A stretch of DNA of 64,000 nucleotides. Origin: Macrolepiota albuminosa. Taxonomy: Eukaryota > Basidiomycota > Agaricomycetes > Agaricales > Agaricaceae. Positions within the stretch are counted from its first letter, which is position 1. Each line of letters starts with the position of its first letter. Shown in pieces: positions 43,701 to 55,922 of the stretch. The notes beneath the pieces are model-generated. The model did not search any database. It saw nothing but the letters and a program-made list of their open reading frames with translations, and was not told the origin of the DNA. The DNA lies in NCBI GenBank assembly GCA_027475525.1, contig JAMWFC010000133.1:62001-126000 (forward strand), written 5' to 3'. The position numbers and the translations under genes are program-made.

Positions 43701-45118
43701 CTAAGTTCAAAGCCCGTATCGTTGCTCAAGGTTTCTCTCAAATCCCTGGCATCGATTATAGTGATACTTTTTCTTCAGTCGCAAAATTCACGACACTGCG
43801 AGTATTCTTATCTTTAGCCGCGGCCCTTGATTTCGAGGTACACCAAATTGATGTGATTGGTGCGTACCTTGAAGGCTCTCTCGATGAAGAAATATATATG
43901 AAGGCACCTAATGGAATCGGGAAAACGAAGTACTGGAGGCTGCTCAAAGCGATCTATGGTCTCAAACAGGCAGGTCATAAATGGAAGGAGCGATTACACG
44001 ACATATTGATGTGCTTGGGTTTTAAACCCTCTCACGCTGACGATTGTCTTTACATCCTCCGATCGGATGGTAAAGTAATCCTCATTGTTCTGGTTTATGT
44101 GGATGATATGGCAATTGCTGGTCGAGATATGTGTCGAATCATTTCTTTCAAGCACGATCTGAATAAAGAATTCGACATAACTGATCTAGGAGAAATTCAT
44201 TATCTTCTAGGTCTACAGATCAAAAGAGATCGACCGAACCGAACTATATATCTCAACCAGTCAATGTACATCGACACAATCCTCGATCGTTTTGGTATGA
44301 GTTCGTGTCATCCCGTTGCCACTCCTCTACCCACAAATCACAACCTCTCATTACTTCAATGTCCTCATTCCGATGAAGACCGGGAGAGTTACAAGACCTA
44401 TTTGAATGGCTTACATTATCTCTCTCTGGTGGGTTCACTGCTCTACGCCACACAGATGCGTCCCGACATTCAATTTTCGGTGAGTCTGTTGGCTCAATTC
44501 TCGGATAACCCAGGCGTACCTCATCTCGCGGGCTGCAAACGAGTATTACGCTACCTTAAGGGCACAAAAGCTTACAGCTTAAAATTGGGAGGTTTGGAAA
44601 CCAACAAAATAACCCTAGTCGGATGGAGCGATGCCAGCTGGGCACAAGACCAATACGACAGACGATCCACCAGTGGATGGTGTTACGATGTCAACGGCAG
44701 TCTTGTCTCGTGGTCATCCAGAAAGCAGTTGGTTACTGCTACCTCTACAGTCGAAGCGGAATATATAGCATCGGCTAATGCTACTCGTGAGGCCATCTGG
44801 CTACGAAATCTGTTGCGAGATTTAGACTTCGAGCAAGTTGAGGCAACAATTATTCATACCGACAATACTGGGAGTATAGCTCTATCAAAAAATCCCGTTG
44901 GTCACTCACGAGCTAAACATATCGACATTCGCTTTCACTTTATCCGCGAACATATTGCTCGAAAGAACATAAAACTTCAATACATCTCGACTCGCGACAT
45001 GATAGCGGATGTTCTCACAAAGGCTTTACCAAGGGAAACGTTCGAAAAACATCGTAAAAGACTTGGTGTATTATTGCCTCCGCTGCCGTCAAGTGGGAGT
45101 GACGAGGAAAATGACTAG
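40782..45118 (+). pseudogene. Element D gag-pol polyprotein (one TGA, one frameshift)
   Basis: Gag begins at 40782 or 40797 (FPKFNGTNYHVWADNMKS is the copia gag signature). TGA at 41145-41147 lies where Arg is expected (GLI-stop-AAMEYTQRE). Then come a zinc knuckle CHNCGKKGHWRPKC, protease LLLDSAASCHMI (DSA in place of DSG), pre-integrase LWHRRLGHISPHS, integrase VVDLTGPMN, IRTDNGSEFV and NGIAERTIAV, RT with LVYVDDMAIAG, and RNase H with STVEAEYIASANATREAIW. Near 43582 the frame shifts as if one base is missing between WQKA and YKQLL. Only these two lesions separate it from a full polyprotein of about 1450 residues. Confidence 0.92.
40793..40803 (+). promoter_or_regulatory. Element D primer-binding site overlapping a gag start codon
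   Basis: GGTTATGGGCC directly after the LTR, complementary to the initiator tRNA-Met anticodon loop. The ATG inside it (40797-40799) is in frame with gag, so the triplet that pairs with the primer tRNA anticodon may also be used as start codon. The only other upstream in-frame ATG is at 40782, inside the LTR end. Confidence 0.7.
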
Positions 45119-45455
45119 CAGCTTTGGCAGTACTATTGCGTATAACGTCACGCAATAGTGTAATACTATCGTATGTTTTACTATTATCTCAGTTTTTTTT
45201 CAAATTCTTTTATATTGATTACTTATCGTCATTCAAAATGCTCTCCACAGAGCTCCAAATGTCTCATCAATTCGTGTAGTTAAAAGACCCCTGTTTCCTG
45301 GAGTCGAAACCATCTTCGTTTCTTGACTCCAGGTGACGTTTACATTATATTTGATTTATTACTTATACTAACATACAAAACCATCTTCGTTTCTTGACTC
45401 CAGGTTGAACTTGTACTATATTATCAAATATACGTTATTGCGATATGCTGCGACA
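45100..45455 (+). repeat. Element D 3' LTR
   Basis: 356 bp, one mismatch to the 5' LTR. The stop codon of pol (45116-45118) lies inside the LTR start. The purine tract aagtgggag precedes it (45091-45099). Confidence 0.96.
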
Positions 45456-45460
45456 AAGTG

Positions 45461-47612
45461 CCAACAACTCGATTTCTTACTGGTGCTGGTGCGATCAGGA
45501 CTTTCACTTCTGGAAGATTCCCTATGCTAAGCGACCGTAGGAAAAGCACAGGAGTAAGAGCATGGACCAGCTGAGGAAGATATGAACAGCCTCGAACCAC
45601 TGTCGATACAAACGTCCGTGCTCCTCATCTGATGTGTCAGGAACTTCTTCGCCTACACTGCACATTGATGCTTTCTCCTGGAGGGGTCGAACTTACTGTG
45701 GAAGGGGCACCGACTCCTTTTTGCTGACTGTTGTGATTTGACAAATTGTTTCACCCAAAGCTGGAATGTGCGGTAAATACTAATGATCCTCTCTCTCACT
45801 CAGGATGCTGTCACCATCGTGGCTCACGATTGGTCGACGTGCCATGGTTCGTAAGTCGATTAGCTTCCGACTTGAATTTTGAGGGAAAAGGGGAAGGCCG
45901 CGTAAAATTCATCTGGGGAACTGAGGAGCTTCATGAACGCTGCAAAAAGTCAAGAGGGAAGCTCAGGATCCGAAAGTAGACGAGATATTATCTACTATGC
46001 TGTGAGAATTGAAGGCGGCTCCTCAGGCCGGTGGCTGGTGGACCTTAGTTCGACAGTCCAGTATCATTAATGTGATTAATGAAACCATAATGCTAAGAGA
46101 TAGCTCGTATGCGTAGACCGGAATTTCTACTATGGCTACTTTTTCCAAGCAAAAATGGGGCTTCAGAACACACAGGGTTCTCCGCTTTCCATTCCAGTCA
46201 AGCAAGATTGACTTGTTGCTTTCAATGCTGGAGGCCGCATACATCGACTTTCGCCTATAATAGCAATTGTCATCCGTGGTGCCAACTGCAAACAGGACTC
46301 GTCGCATTGAAAAGTGAAGCGCCGTCTGCTGAGATAGGCTAGGATTGTTCACACCAGCACACAGTGCCATGTCCATTGTGTTTATTTAAAGGCATTGATG
46401 ACTTTGAACAGAGTATTTTCCTGTTTCCGCCTTCTGTGGAATTGAGGGTCAGAACAAAACAGACAGGGACTCAAGAGTACTACCCAGGTAGACTTTGAAC
46501 ACTCGTGAGGATCCGAAAGAGGTATCATTCATACGTGCTTGTGGAAAACCCATCGAAGTTGACTCTGGGGTATCTGTGTTGTTTCCAAGTTGGGCAATCT
46601 GTTCCGAGGTCAGTATTCATCCAAATTGCAATTCAAATTCGAAGTCCATAAGTACACTTTCAAAGACTTACCCAAAGCCGCATCAGAAATTACAGTATAA
46701 TACGCGTATACCTACGAACACTTCATCATATGTAATATGTAAGTACATGCATATATCCTCTATGGTCCTCGAAAAAGTCTCGGATATTCCATCCAGATCC
46801 ATAGTCCTCAATATCCTGTTATTTTTCTTTGTATTTTGGATATAAACTTCACATTGGCGGCTATGTGTGTTATTTTGGCTGTTGTTCATCTACGCATAGG
46901 TGCTGGCCAGACTGGCCAGAATATTGAATATTGTCAGACGGAAGGAGGATGAAGTGATCACTAAAGTGACTGAGAACGGAAAAACGCTAATGGATCATTC
47001 AATAAAGTCAGAACGTTCTCAACACGGCCGGTGCAGAGTTCCATGCGAGGCCGTGAGTGTAAGTAATTGTGAACATAACACATAAAAGTATCCAATCACG
47101 TGGTGCAGTGCAAAATATCTTTGACGAAAAACGGAGCCTGTTCTAGCTGCGCTTTCACCACCAATCCGCCACTCCTTCATTTCGACACGACTCCAATGCA
47201 ATTCAAACTCTTAACTTCTGGTAATCCGGCAGAGGACATCAACATCAAGCGAATAACTTGTTTACAGCCTGCTTGCTGATCTTGAAAGCGCATCTCGATA
47301 CTCTCAGCTCTGCCCTTCTCGGCAGCAAAACGTGAGATACAGCTCTTTCTTGAATGTTCTTCAACATTGTGAAAGGGAATGTAGCTACCGGTAGACACTT
47401 AAGCCTTCCATTTTTTCGAAGCAGGACAAGACCCCACCAGACACAACCGAAGGTCTGTCTCCAGATGTTTGAGGTCATCGACATTCCTTGAATCGGCAGA
47501 AGGACTACTTGAGAATACTTGACTGCTAAACCTAGGCGATCAAAATACGCATTGAGGTCCTTGTGGAGCCTACTAAATGCGAGCATACCCCGGAGCTAAC
47601 CGTGTCTCTTCG
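45461..47612. other. Intergenic, no secure gene
   Basis: Several open segments (plus 45746-45979, plus 46495-46845, minus 46023-46376, minus 47245-47586) lack recognisable motifs. One intron-like GT..AG piece is seen near 46618, but no gene could be assembled. Right of D the DNA may belong to a decayed host gene that D interrupted. Confidence 0.35.
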
Positions 47613-47620
47613 TATAAAAA
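47613..47620 (+). promoter_or_regulatory. TATA box of the cellobiohydrolase gene
   Basis: TATAAAAA, 53 bp before the start codon at 47673. This spacing allows a short leader. Confidence 0.55.
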
Positions 47621-47672
47621 ACAGGATGTCTAGCGCCAAATTTTACTCAACTCGACAAACACTCACCTCGTC

Positions 47673-49097
47673 ATGTTTCCCAAAGCCATCCTGACTGCGC
47701 TTTCTTTCCTCGCTGTTGTCTCTGCTCAGCAGGTCGGCACCAATACCGCTGAAACCCACCCCAAACTTCCCTGGCAGAAATGTACCAAGTCCGGTGGTTG
47801 TGTGACCCAATCCAACGGCGCCGTCGTAATCGACTCCAACTGGCGCTGGACACACACCACCACTGGGTACACTAATTGCTACACTGGCAACGAATGGGAC
47901 GCTTCTCTTTGCCCTGACGGTCAAACTTGCGCCGAAAACTGCGCTCTAGACGGTGCCGACTACCCTGGCACCTATGGCATTACAACCAGCGGCAACGCTC
48001 TTACTCTCAAATATGTTACCACCGCCTCTCAGAAGAACGTCGGCTCTCGGCTCTATCTCCTCAATAGCGAAACCGAGTACGAGATGTTCATGCTCATGAA
48101 CCAGGAGTTTACTTTCGACGTTGATGTTTCCGAACTCCCTTGTGGCCTGAATGGCGCCCTCTACTTCACTGAGATGGATGCCGATGGTGGTATGGCCAAG
48201 CATCCTACCAACAAAGCTGGCGCCAAGTACGGAACTGGCTACTGCGACGCGCAGTGCCCTCGCGATATGAAGTTCATCGACGGAATGGTAAGTTAACTAT
48301 TGTCAGACATCTAAAGAATATCAATATTAAATTCTCGATTTTTCTAGGCAAACTCTGAGGGATGGACCCCTTCCCCCAACGACGAAACCTCTGGAACCGG
48401 AAACTACGGTGCCTGCTGTAACGAGATGGACATCTGGGAGGCCAATAGCATGGCTTCCGCTTATACCGCCCATCCTTGCACTACTGACGGCCTCGAGCTT
48501 TGCGAAGGCACTGCGTGCGGTACCAGTGACCGCTATGCAACGAGCTGTGACCCCGATGGCTGTGACTTTAACTCTTTCCGTATGGGCGACAAGTCCTTCC
48601 TAGGTCCTGACATGACAGTTGATACCACCAAGAAAATCACCGTCGTCACACAGTTCATCTCCTCTGATAACAGTACCAGTGGAGATCTCGCTGAGATCCG
48701 CCGAATCTACGTCCAGGACGGCGTCGTGATCCAGAACTCCAAGGTTAACATTGCCGGCATGACAGCTGCAGACTCTATCACTGAAGATTTCTGCGATGAG
48801 CAAAAGTCCGTTTTCGGTGACCCCACTCAATTCCAGGCTAAAGGCGGTTTGGCTCGAATGGGCAAGGCCATCAAGAATGGAATGGTCCTTGTTCTCTCCA
48901 TCTGGGACGACCACACCGCCAACATGCTCTGGCTCGACTCCGATTACCCCACGGATGTTGATCCCTCCACCCCCGGTGTCTCCCGTGGGGGTTGCCCCAC
49001 CACTTCTGGCGTACCATCTGAGGTCGAGATTGAACACCCTGATGCCTCGGTCACATTCTCTAACATCCGCGTCGGTGACATCGGCTCCACCTATTGA
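47673..49097 (+). CDS. cel7: GH7 cellobiohydrolase (cellobiohydrolase I type), secreted
   Basis: Two exons (47673-48287 and 48348-49097; intron 48288-48347, GTAAGT..CTAG) give 454 residues. A signal peptide of about 18 residues ends at VSAQ, so the mature protein begins QQVGTNTAE as usual for Cel7. The catalytic motif EMDIWEAN puts nucleophile Glu231, Asp233 and acid/base Glu236 in place. Conserved cysteine-rich loops ([29 protein letters not shown]) and [10 protein letters not shown] are present. GH7 enzymes release cellobiose from cellulose chain ends outside the cell. The protein ends ..[13 protein letters not shown] at the end of the catalytic domain, without linker or CBM1. A weak intron-like GTGAG..TTTCAG just after the stop could create an alternative tail but would need stop readthrough. 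Confidence 0.95.
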
Positions 49098-49621
49098 TGT
49101 GGTTGCTGGTGAGTTTTTCTTCATCTTTCAGGACTACTACGCTGACGCAAAGTTCAAGCGCACTGAATTCTGCAGCAGCACGTACAAATAAACATCTAGC
49201 TTCGGCGAACTCGAAACCTTCTTAGTCCAAGTGTTGTACATAGTCAATCGAATTTTTATTGCTATCTCTAAAGCAAGTCCACTCAATGCACAACTTGTTC
49301 TGACACTGCTTTCAATGCTAGTATGACATGCATCTATCAACTTCTCAAGATCACCTTGAAGGCACATAGTTTAAACTGGACAAATATCATTATATGCACC
49401 AATTAGCTACTCATCGATTTTGGATCAAACCAAGCTTGGTTCCTGTCTCTCTCTTAGTATCATGAGCAGAAGTATGTCCTGAACTGAGTTTCGTACTTTC
49501 ATGCACGGCGGTATATGAATTACAAACGGACTGTTCGCGATACTACATATACTACGATAATTAATAACAGAGAATTTACGACATGGTCCAAACTACAGAA
49601 CGTCACTCCTCAACGCACATC

Positions 49622-50425
49622 TCACCATCCGATGCCCCCGTTTGACGAAGAACTATTCTGTGAGCTAACATGAACAGGGACGTTTGCCAGGACTCTGATA
49701 AACTCGCGCACCGTATTGTCCTGGCGTTTTATCTCTGAATATATGAGGATCATGATCAAGAATATCTCATCGGCTTCGAGTGCGGTCTTGGTCAAATGTA
49801 ACGCAGGCGGATCTAGTTTGCCGAACAGATGAGGACGGCCTGGGACGAGGAATCGAGCGGCGATTGACATATTGTCGTTCAGAGTAGCCTACACAATTCA
49901 AGATAAAGATATTGTGGAGGCTCTCAAGGGATCTTTTTACCTTCCAACCTTCGTCGTCATCATATCTAAGTTCATACTCCTTTCTTTCGGCCATCCATCT
50001 CCAATGTCGAGTTCTAGGTGTAAAGTAACTCAGTGCGGGAAGTAAGGAAAAAACGAAACGGAGAACAGATGATCTAAATATTCCAAAAAGACGTTCTGTT
50101 CTGGAACCGTTACGTACTTCTTGAAGAAACCTCCTTGCGTACGTCTGACTTCCGACAAGGTCTTTCTCTGGCCTAAGATATCGAACGACTTGTCTTTCCA
50201 AAAGAGGGATGCAACATGCGAAGTTCTCCCGGGGGGCGGGTTCTCGTCAGTCAAGACGGTCACTTTCCGACCGCGCAGGCCGAACGTCGTCTTGAGTGTG
50301 TACAACGCCGACTTATCGCGCGTGCTGCGTATGCAGGCGTTGAGGATGTTGCCTTTGTTGTCGAAATAGGTCTCCATTGAGGAAGAGAGAGAAGTAAAAG
50401 GACCGAAGATGGGCAAGCGGGACAC
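49622..50425 (-). CDS. DUF6593-like protein, three exons
   Basis: Exons (minus) 50425-50118, 50013-49941 and 49888-49622 sum to 648 nt, 215 residues, with correct phases and GT..AG introns (104 and 52 bp). The core matches a family common in Agaricomycetes: RSTRDKSALYTLKTTFGLR, FWKDKSFDILGQRK, HWRWMAERKEYELRYDDDEGW. I recall this as DUF6593, a small single-domain beta-rich family of unknown function; not checked. No signal peptide is visible. It is divergently placed from the PL14 gene and convergent with the cellobiohydrolase gene. Confidence 0.75.
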
Positions 50426-51912
50426 GTCACAGATAGGGGCAGCGAGAAGCTTCTTGAACGTTCAACAAGGCTACTCAGTTGCCAAAAGAAGCTCTACACG
50501 CGATTTTGGGGTTTAAAGAGGCCCTTGACAAATTCGGAAAGTTCGTAAAGTACGTTTGGGAGGGGAATGTGACGAGGTCATGAGTGTTTAAAGTGTAGAA
50601 TTGCCTTCAAAATACCCGACACGTGAGCGGCGTTTTATGGCCTCCACAAACGACATTTTGATTCTAGCTTTGATGCGTGATGAAAAATCCAGAGTCGAGG
50701 TAATGCAATCGTGATGAAAGACTAGTACTCTGGATGAAAGACTGTACATATCGATGGTACAAATAACCACCCGAAATTTCCCTCCACTTTACGCCTCGCG
50801 CGCGTGCCTGTGGCGTCACGTCATATTCATCCAGTAGCGTTCTGAACGGAAGGAATTAAGGTTGTACACGTCTTGATACATATGTCGTAAAGGCACATGT
50901 TTATCACGATGATGTAAATAGAACGACCGATTTGACACCGAAGTACTCTATTCCACAGTCAGTACCGTGGTCTGTGTTGATGGCCGTCAGGCCGTCTGGA
51001 GAACCTAATCTTCGAAAGGATCTATATGCCGTTTCTTTTGTATATCACACCTTGGGCCTCGGAGGCTGTAGGATAGAGTTCTACCTGAGTTTTCTAGATC
51101 TCGGCCAGGTAACAATTAAGTTACAGGGCGGCAGCGACGGCACCATCTAGTTGTTGTTTCGAAAGGAAGGAACGAAAGACAGGGTGCTAGTGTGGTCATC
51201 AGGATCAATTCAGGAAGTGGATAAAGGAATGATACGACATACATTATCCCCGCGTTTACAACTTACATTGTGTTCCAATCAATCGCGTCATGTCATTTTG
51301 GATCATTTCGTAGATCATTCGTTATGCACAGATCGGTACAACTGGGATGGCATAAGTTCCCTTGCATCCAATGGCCTAACCATATTTGAAACTTACTCCA
51401 AAAGATACAACGGAAAGACATTGTTAACCAATATTGTAGGACGTTCCGAGAGATACTGTCAGCAATCAGTTGTACAATGGTTGGATGATACTTGTCGAGC
51501 AGCATTAGACGAGGACCTGAGGGTATGCAGATATGAACGACTCATAGAAGCCAGAAGCCAGGATATAGACAAGAAAACGCAATCAAGTACACGTGATCAT
51601 GTTTGCTCCCATACAATTTCCAATTAACCATTGGTAGTTTCGCTCGAGATTCTCACAAACCATCGTTCCTCTAGCGTCATGGTAATAATAAAAGACAAAC
51701 TCTAGGGCCATTCCTCTCCTGTTTTCTCTTTTTTGGCTGTCTTGTCTTGGTGGATTCTCTTGCGCTGCTGCAGAAAATTTGAGATCCATTCGACAGTCCA
51801 GCCTACTTGTAGACAACCCCTCCTACGGGTGGGTCTATAATTAATCGATGATTCAGCGACACTGGACTACCTCGGATCGGAGATCGGCAGATTCTCTTCT
51901 TACACGTTAAAG
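50426..51912. other. Divergent intergenic region
   Basis: Lies between the DUF6593-like gene and the PL14 gene and should hold both promoters; a TATAAT-like sequence is at about 51835. Plus-strand open segments at 50932-51150 and 51151-51627 show no recognisable motif and are not called. Confidence 0.4.
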
Positions 51913-53022
51913 ATGCCAGCAGGAGATTCCCAACTTTACCTTATTCCCATTGACAAGCTCAAGCATGCGTTCACGACCAGTGACTATTATAAACACCACC
52001 CGTCTGTCCAGCATGTCCCTTTCGATGATGACGCGCTGGGCGTGCACAAGCTTTCGTCTCGCACTACGCATAAACTCGTCACCCCGCCTTCTTCACTTCA
52101 GCAGTCTCCTCATGGACATGACGCGCCTCAAACAGCCTGGGAGGCGTTCTACCCTAAAGGGAGTATCAATCCCGCCTCTGAGTTACCTGGCGGCTTTGGA
52201 TTCCACGTGAGCGGGCCCAAGGAATTTGCAGAAGAGCTTGCGCGTGGAGCCACCGAGGTCGTCTTTAGCTATCGAATGATGTTGCAGCCCGATTGGGAGT
52301 GGGTAAAAGGCGGAAAGTTGCCTGGGGTCTGTAAGTTGTTCCACGAACACGCTAATGAACCCTCGCTGAATACGCTTTTTGCAGTCGGTGGTGTCGGTGA
52401 CCTTTCGTATGGTTGTACGGGAGGTCGGCAGGAAAACCGATGCCAGTGTTTCAACCTTAGGCCCATGTGGAGGTATGAGCGTAGTCAGATACATCCCAGA
52501 AGTCATTGACGCGTCAGTATTTAGAGCAAAGTCGGTTGGGGAGCTGTATGCATATCTGCCTTTGACCGATACCAATTCCTCAGTTCTAATCAACGTGCCT
52601 CCGGAGTCCAAAGAAAACAACGACTACGGATTCTCTGTTGGGAGAGGGTCTTTTCATTTCGACATCGCTGTTGGAAGTTGGGTTAGCATCGCTTTCCGAG
52701 TCAAGCTTAATACATACAAGCATCACGACGGTACTGCATTTTCCTTATCCAAAGGCAGAAATTTAATCAAGGGTTACAGGCGAGATACAACTTTGGGTCG
52801 ACGGCAAGTCGGCTATGGATATCAAGGGTCTCACGATATGTGATGCAGAGAATGCAAGGATCAAGGGCATGCATTTCCAAACATTTTTTGGCGGTAGGTT
52901 CAGCTTTGTTACTAGTGGTATTACCATTCATACGTATTTTACAAGGGCATGACCAGAGCTGGGCGTCACCAAAGGACCAAAAAGCTTGGTTTGCGGATAT
53001 ATCGGGTGCTATACTGGAGTAG
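51913..53022 (+). CDS. Polysaccharide lyase family 14-like protein (alginate/glucuronan lyase type)
   Basis: Five exons 51913-52330, 52385-52472, 52525-52730, 52780-52893 and 52946-53022 total 903 nt (300 residues plus stop), with consistent phases and introns of 49-54 bp. Motifs follow the fungal PL14 layout: LPGGFGFHVSGPKEF, VVFSYRMMLQPDWEW, KGGKLPGV-FGGVGDLSYGCTGGRQ, MWR-(S)VGELYAYLPL, IQLWVDGKSAMD and the C-terminal MHFQTFFGG with SWASPKDQKAWFADISG. PL14 enzymes cleave uronic-acid polymers by beta-elimination. No N-terminal signal peptide is apparent, which is odd for an extracellular enzyme; either the start is upstream or the protein is intracellular. Family assignment is from memory of motifs; substrate is not predictable. 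Confidence 0.85.
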
Positions 53023-54059
53023 CAGGCAGTGAAAATCAGTAATACAAGGTATGAAATGTATGTAGGAGGCTTACACTTCAGCGATTACAATATAATCATT
53101 GAGGTGTGACGCGACGAAACCAAAAGAAACGTCAAGCGATTCATGGAGGGAGTCCTCAGCATCGAAGAAACAGATCAAACCCTTCTTCTTAAGGTGGTTT
53201 CCATGTCTGACAACCAAACCTCAAAACGTGCGAGGATGTTCTTTTCAACTCGTGTAAGAAATCATGTGACTCATTCTGTGGTACTGTTCAAGGAATGCTA
53301 GGTGCCAAAGCTTAGAACTTAGACAAACATTTTTGTGCTGGCCATTTCACATCAATATGCGAATCAGGTTCCCATACTATGAAGACACAGGAAATCTCAC
53401 AAAGGCTTTTCAGTAATAATCTGTCATTAACGAAAGGTCCAGAAGAAATAGACGTATGTAAGCATACTTGGAGTTATAAGGCGCAAGACAACTAGAACTA
53501 CTGTAGGAAATTTAATTAAATACTCCTATGCTGTTGAAGCATTGAAGTGGAGTGAATGAATTAATTAAATAGATGTAATAGAGAATCAAAAGAATAGAAA
53601 GTGAAACATACACATGGCGAAACATATGGATCAGGTTTGGAATATGAGGTCAGTCGACGTCGTTTTCTTTGACATACACCCTTTCTGGTTTCGTTCTCGT
53701 TTGGTGTCTCCGGAACCTTGTGGAGTAACTCCGTCTACACAACATTTACCCCGAGTGGCTTGGCTACATCTACACCGGTACTGTGCTGTGCTGTAATACT
53801 TGTTATAGCGATATTTATCTCAGTTGGGCGCTAGTTTTCAAGTAAAAGATAAACAATTCTTCTATATTGTTCTACTTCACTTACCGTTTGCTGCATGTTT
53901 GAATCAAACTTGAGACCGCTTGTTGCGCTGATATCACGCAAACTCGCTCGAGCGTTAAGTCTAGTATTGCAGCATTAGAATGGATGATAACAAATAATCT
54001 CGGAAAAAATACGTACGACGCCATGAGAGAGATGGAATATACTTTTCAAGTCGTCAGAT
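53023..54059 (-). pseudogene. Remnant of a DUF6534-like gene copy plus unassigned DNA
   Basis: The stretch 53290-53440 resembles 55005-55150 of the neighbouring gene (shared blocks such as aaacatttttgtgctg, gaagacacagg, aatctcacaaaggctttt). It includes a copy of the second exon (VNDRLLLKSL against SDDRIFLKAF), but no continuing gene could be assembled. This suggests an old tandem duplicate in decay. The rest (53450-54059) has only short unrecognised open segments. Confidence 0.4.
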
Positions 54060-55346
54060 CTTAGGAGCAGGGCATTGCAAAAGACTTTCATACGTCGAGA
54101 AGCAATGAAGAAGACTGCTACCCAAGCAAAGCTATTTTGCACCATAAACTGACAAGAGTCATCAGAACTATTGGTAGTGGAAGCTTGTTGTGCAATCCCT
54201 CACCAAGATCAGCTCAATCGTTGCTGCAAGACTACAGTGAGTATCAGAAGAGATGTTGTCCGTCTTGAGATAATGTTCCTCATGGGCTAACCTTGTTATC
54301 AATCCTGTCTCTTCACGTTTGTAGCAATGTCACACATCAGATCTTTCTAAATCTATCAATGCTTCTGTTCACGTACGGATAGTCCATGCAAGGAGCTTAT
54401 AAACCATTACTCTGGTCCTAAGTATTTTATCTCAGCGGTTAAAGCACAAGGGATATCCTGATATAAAATAGACCCACCTTGCCAGACCCGTGTTTCGATG
54501 AGGCCACAAATAATAAGCCAATGTCACGGTTACCAGCACGTCGTTGACTTCACACACTACTAATGGTGTGATTACCGCCCACCGCCACCTTGCCTCAACA
54601 ACCACAATATTCGGTATCTGATGCCAAAGAACTCCTGCAGCGAAGGCACAGATGGAACGTAGTAGACAAAAAAACCACAAGAAACATGGAAACAGCCATT
54701 GTGAAGACAAGACCCGGATGCGATGAACAAAGAATGCCTGTCGATAGAGATATAAGTAATGAGACCTCAAATTGTGAACAGCTGTTACTTCGACACCGCC
54801 ACAAATAATCCCAGTCATGAATATAGATATATCCTCCGATAGTGTCAGGATATTGAGTGTACCTGGATCTCCGTAGCTTTCGACTGAATACTGTGGCACC
54901 GAAATCAAATAGATATGGGATACAGAGCAGCGCTTGAACTCACGTAGTAAAGCATATGGCTAATAACAATAGCATGCACACATTCCGCGGCCCTATTCAA
55001 GGAACACTGAGCCGCCAAGCTTGAAACTTGATGCAAACATTTTTGTGCTGACCATGTTACACCAACCTGTTAATTGCGTGCATTAGGTTACCATACTTTG
55101 AAGACACAGGGAATCTCACAAAGGCTTTCAGGAATATTCTGTCATCGGAAAACTTTCTACGGTATGATTGAACCACCAATTCGAATACAGAGAAACGTCA
55201 AAGACTCACCTATAGTATGTGTAAGTTTGAACAGTTAAGATTCCAAACAGGAATATAGAGATTAGGACTCCAATCTCTAGGAGGCCAAGTTTCTGGACGA
55301 CGGTGGACATCCCTAGGTTGAGTTGTTCAGTTGTTCCGTACCACAT
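54060..55346 (-). CDS. DUF6534-like multi-pass membrane protein
   Basis: Minus-strand gene with several short exons. Likely start is ATG at 55344-55346; exon 1 (55346-55210) contains a first membrane helix, GVLISIFLFGILTVQTYTYYR. Further exons are 55156-55120 (RKFSDDRIFLKAF), 55006-54944 (AECVHAIVISHMLYY) and from 54890 (YSVESYGDPGTLN). After a possible intron comes AFFVHRIRVLSSQWLF, then more hydrophobic segments and NDVLVTVTLAYYLWPHRNTG. Later pieces TGLIT and AATIELIL and a final WVAVFFIASRRM..LLLR run to about 54060. The pattern of about seven helices with VQTYxYY, AYRI-like FVHRI and YYLW..NTG is that of Agaricomycete DUF6534 proteins of unknown function. Exact 3' exons are uncertain. 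Confidence 0.6.
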
Positions 55347-55922
55347 AACTTTATAGAAAGATATTGATGTCAAGTGTTTGCAATCCTGGTTCTTTTTTAT
55401 CATCAATCACCGATTTCTCCCTGATATGTGTCACTGTGAAATTAGAGTCCATTTAGGACCTTGCTTTGTATGTACGTGCAATCCAGATATTGATACCACT
55501 GAACCATTTTGCCGCTATTGGGCTGCTATTCAATTCATTTTTTGTCAGGATTCTCTCATCTGCCGGCGTATAAGCAACTAAAAATTTGTACACAAGGGAA
55601 ACCTGATATATTTCGAGAAAAAAATTCATAAGGCTATGTCGAAAATTTCCCTCGTGCATGATCAGATAAGAGATCATCTTCAGCATGTTGACACATGTTC
55701 TAAAGTAGCCCACGCGATCCTGCTACATCAGGGCGTGAGTCCCCATGAAACATCTGTCTTATTTGATACGATCAAGTGAGAGGTTGACCTACTATCAAAA
55801 TATGATGACATTTCTTGAGAGCACATGGAGTAGTTGTTGGGACATCACGAATGTGAAGATGTGAAGTGACAGTGTGAAAGAGTACCACGAACCATTGTCA
55901 GGGATACAGTGGCCGTCTGCTT
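55347..55922. other. Intergenic, nothing recognisable
   Basis: AT-rich spacer between the DUF6534-like gene and the 5' LTR of element E. Only short open segments without motifs. Confidence 0.45.

Larger units (their letters stand above)
40437..45455 (+). mobile_element. Element D: young, nearly complete Ty1/copia retrotransposon
   Basis: 356-bp LTRs at both ends (40437-40792, 45100-45455) with a single difference (CA against CG in cgtcac(A/G)caat), flanked by a perfect target duplication aagtg (40432-40436, 45456-45460). PBS, gag, protease, integrase, RT and RNase H are all present in order. Near-identity of LTRs implies recent insertion, yet the coding frame carries one TGA and a one-base deletion. 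Confidence 0.96.

Noticed and set aside
13557..45118. TGA codons as programmed readthrough or recoding
   Set aside because: They occur at different, scattered Arg positions in each element, not at conserved junctions; CpG deamination explains them. Only the gag ends of A and B remain ambiguous.
45746..47586. Several frames of 70-120 codons between element D and the cellobiohydrolase gene
   Set aside because: None shows a domain or splice structure; they overlap on both strands as expected by chance.
51151..51627. Plus-strand frame of 158 codons as a gene
   Set aside because: No recognisable motif, no introns or context, composition like the surrounding spacer.
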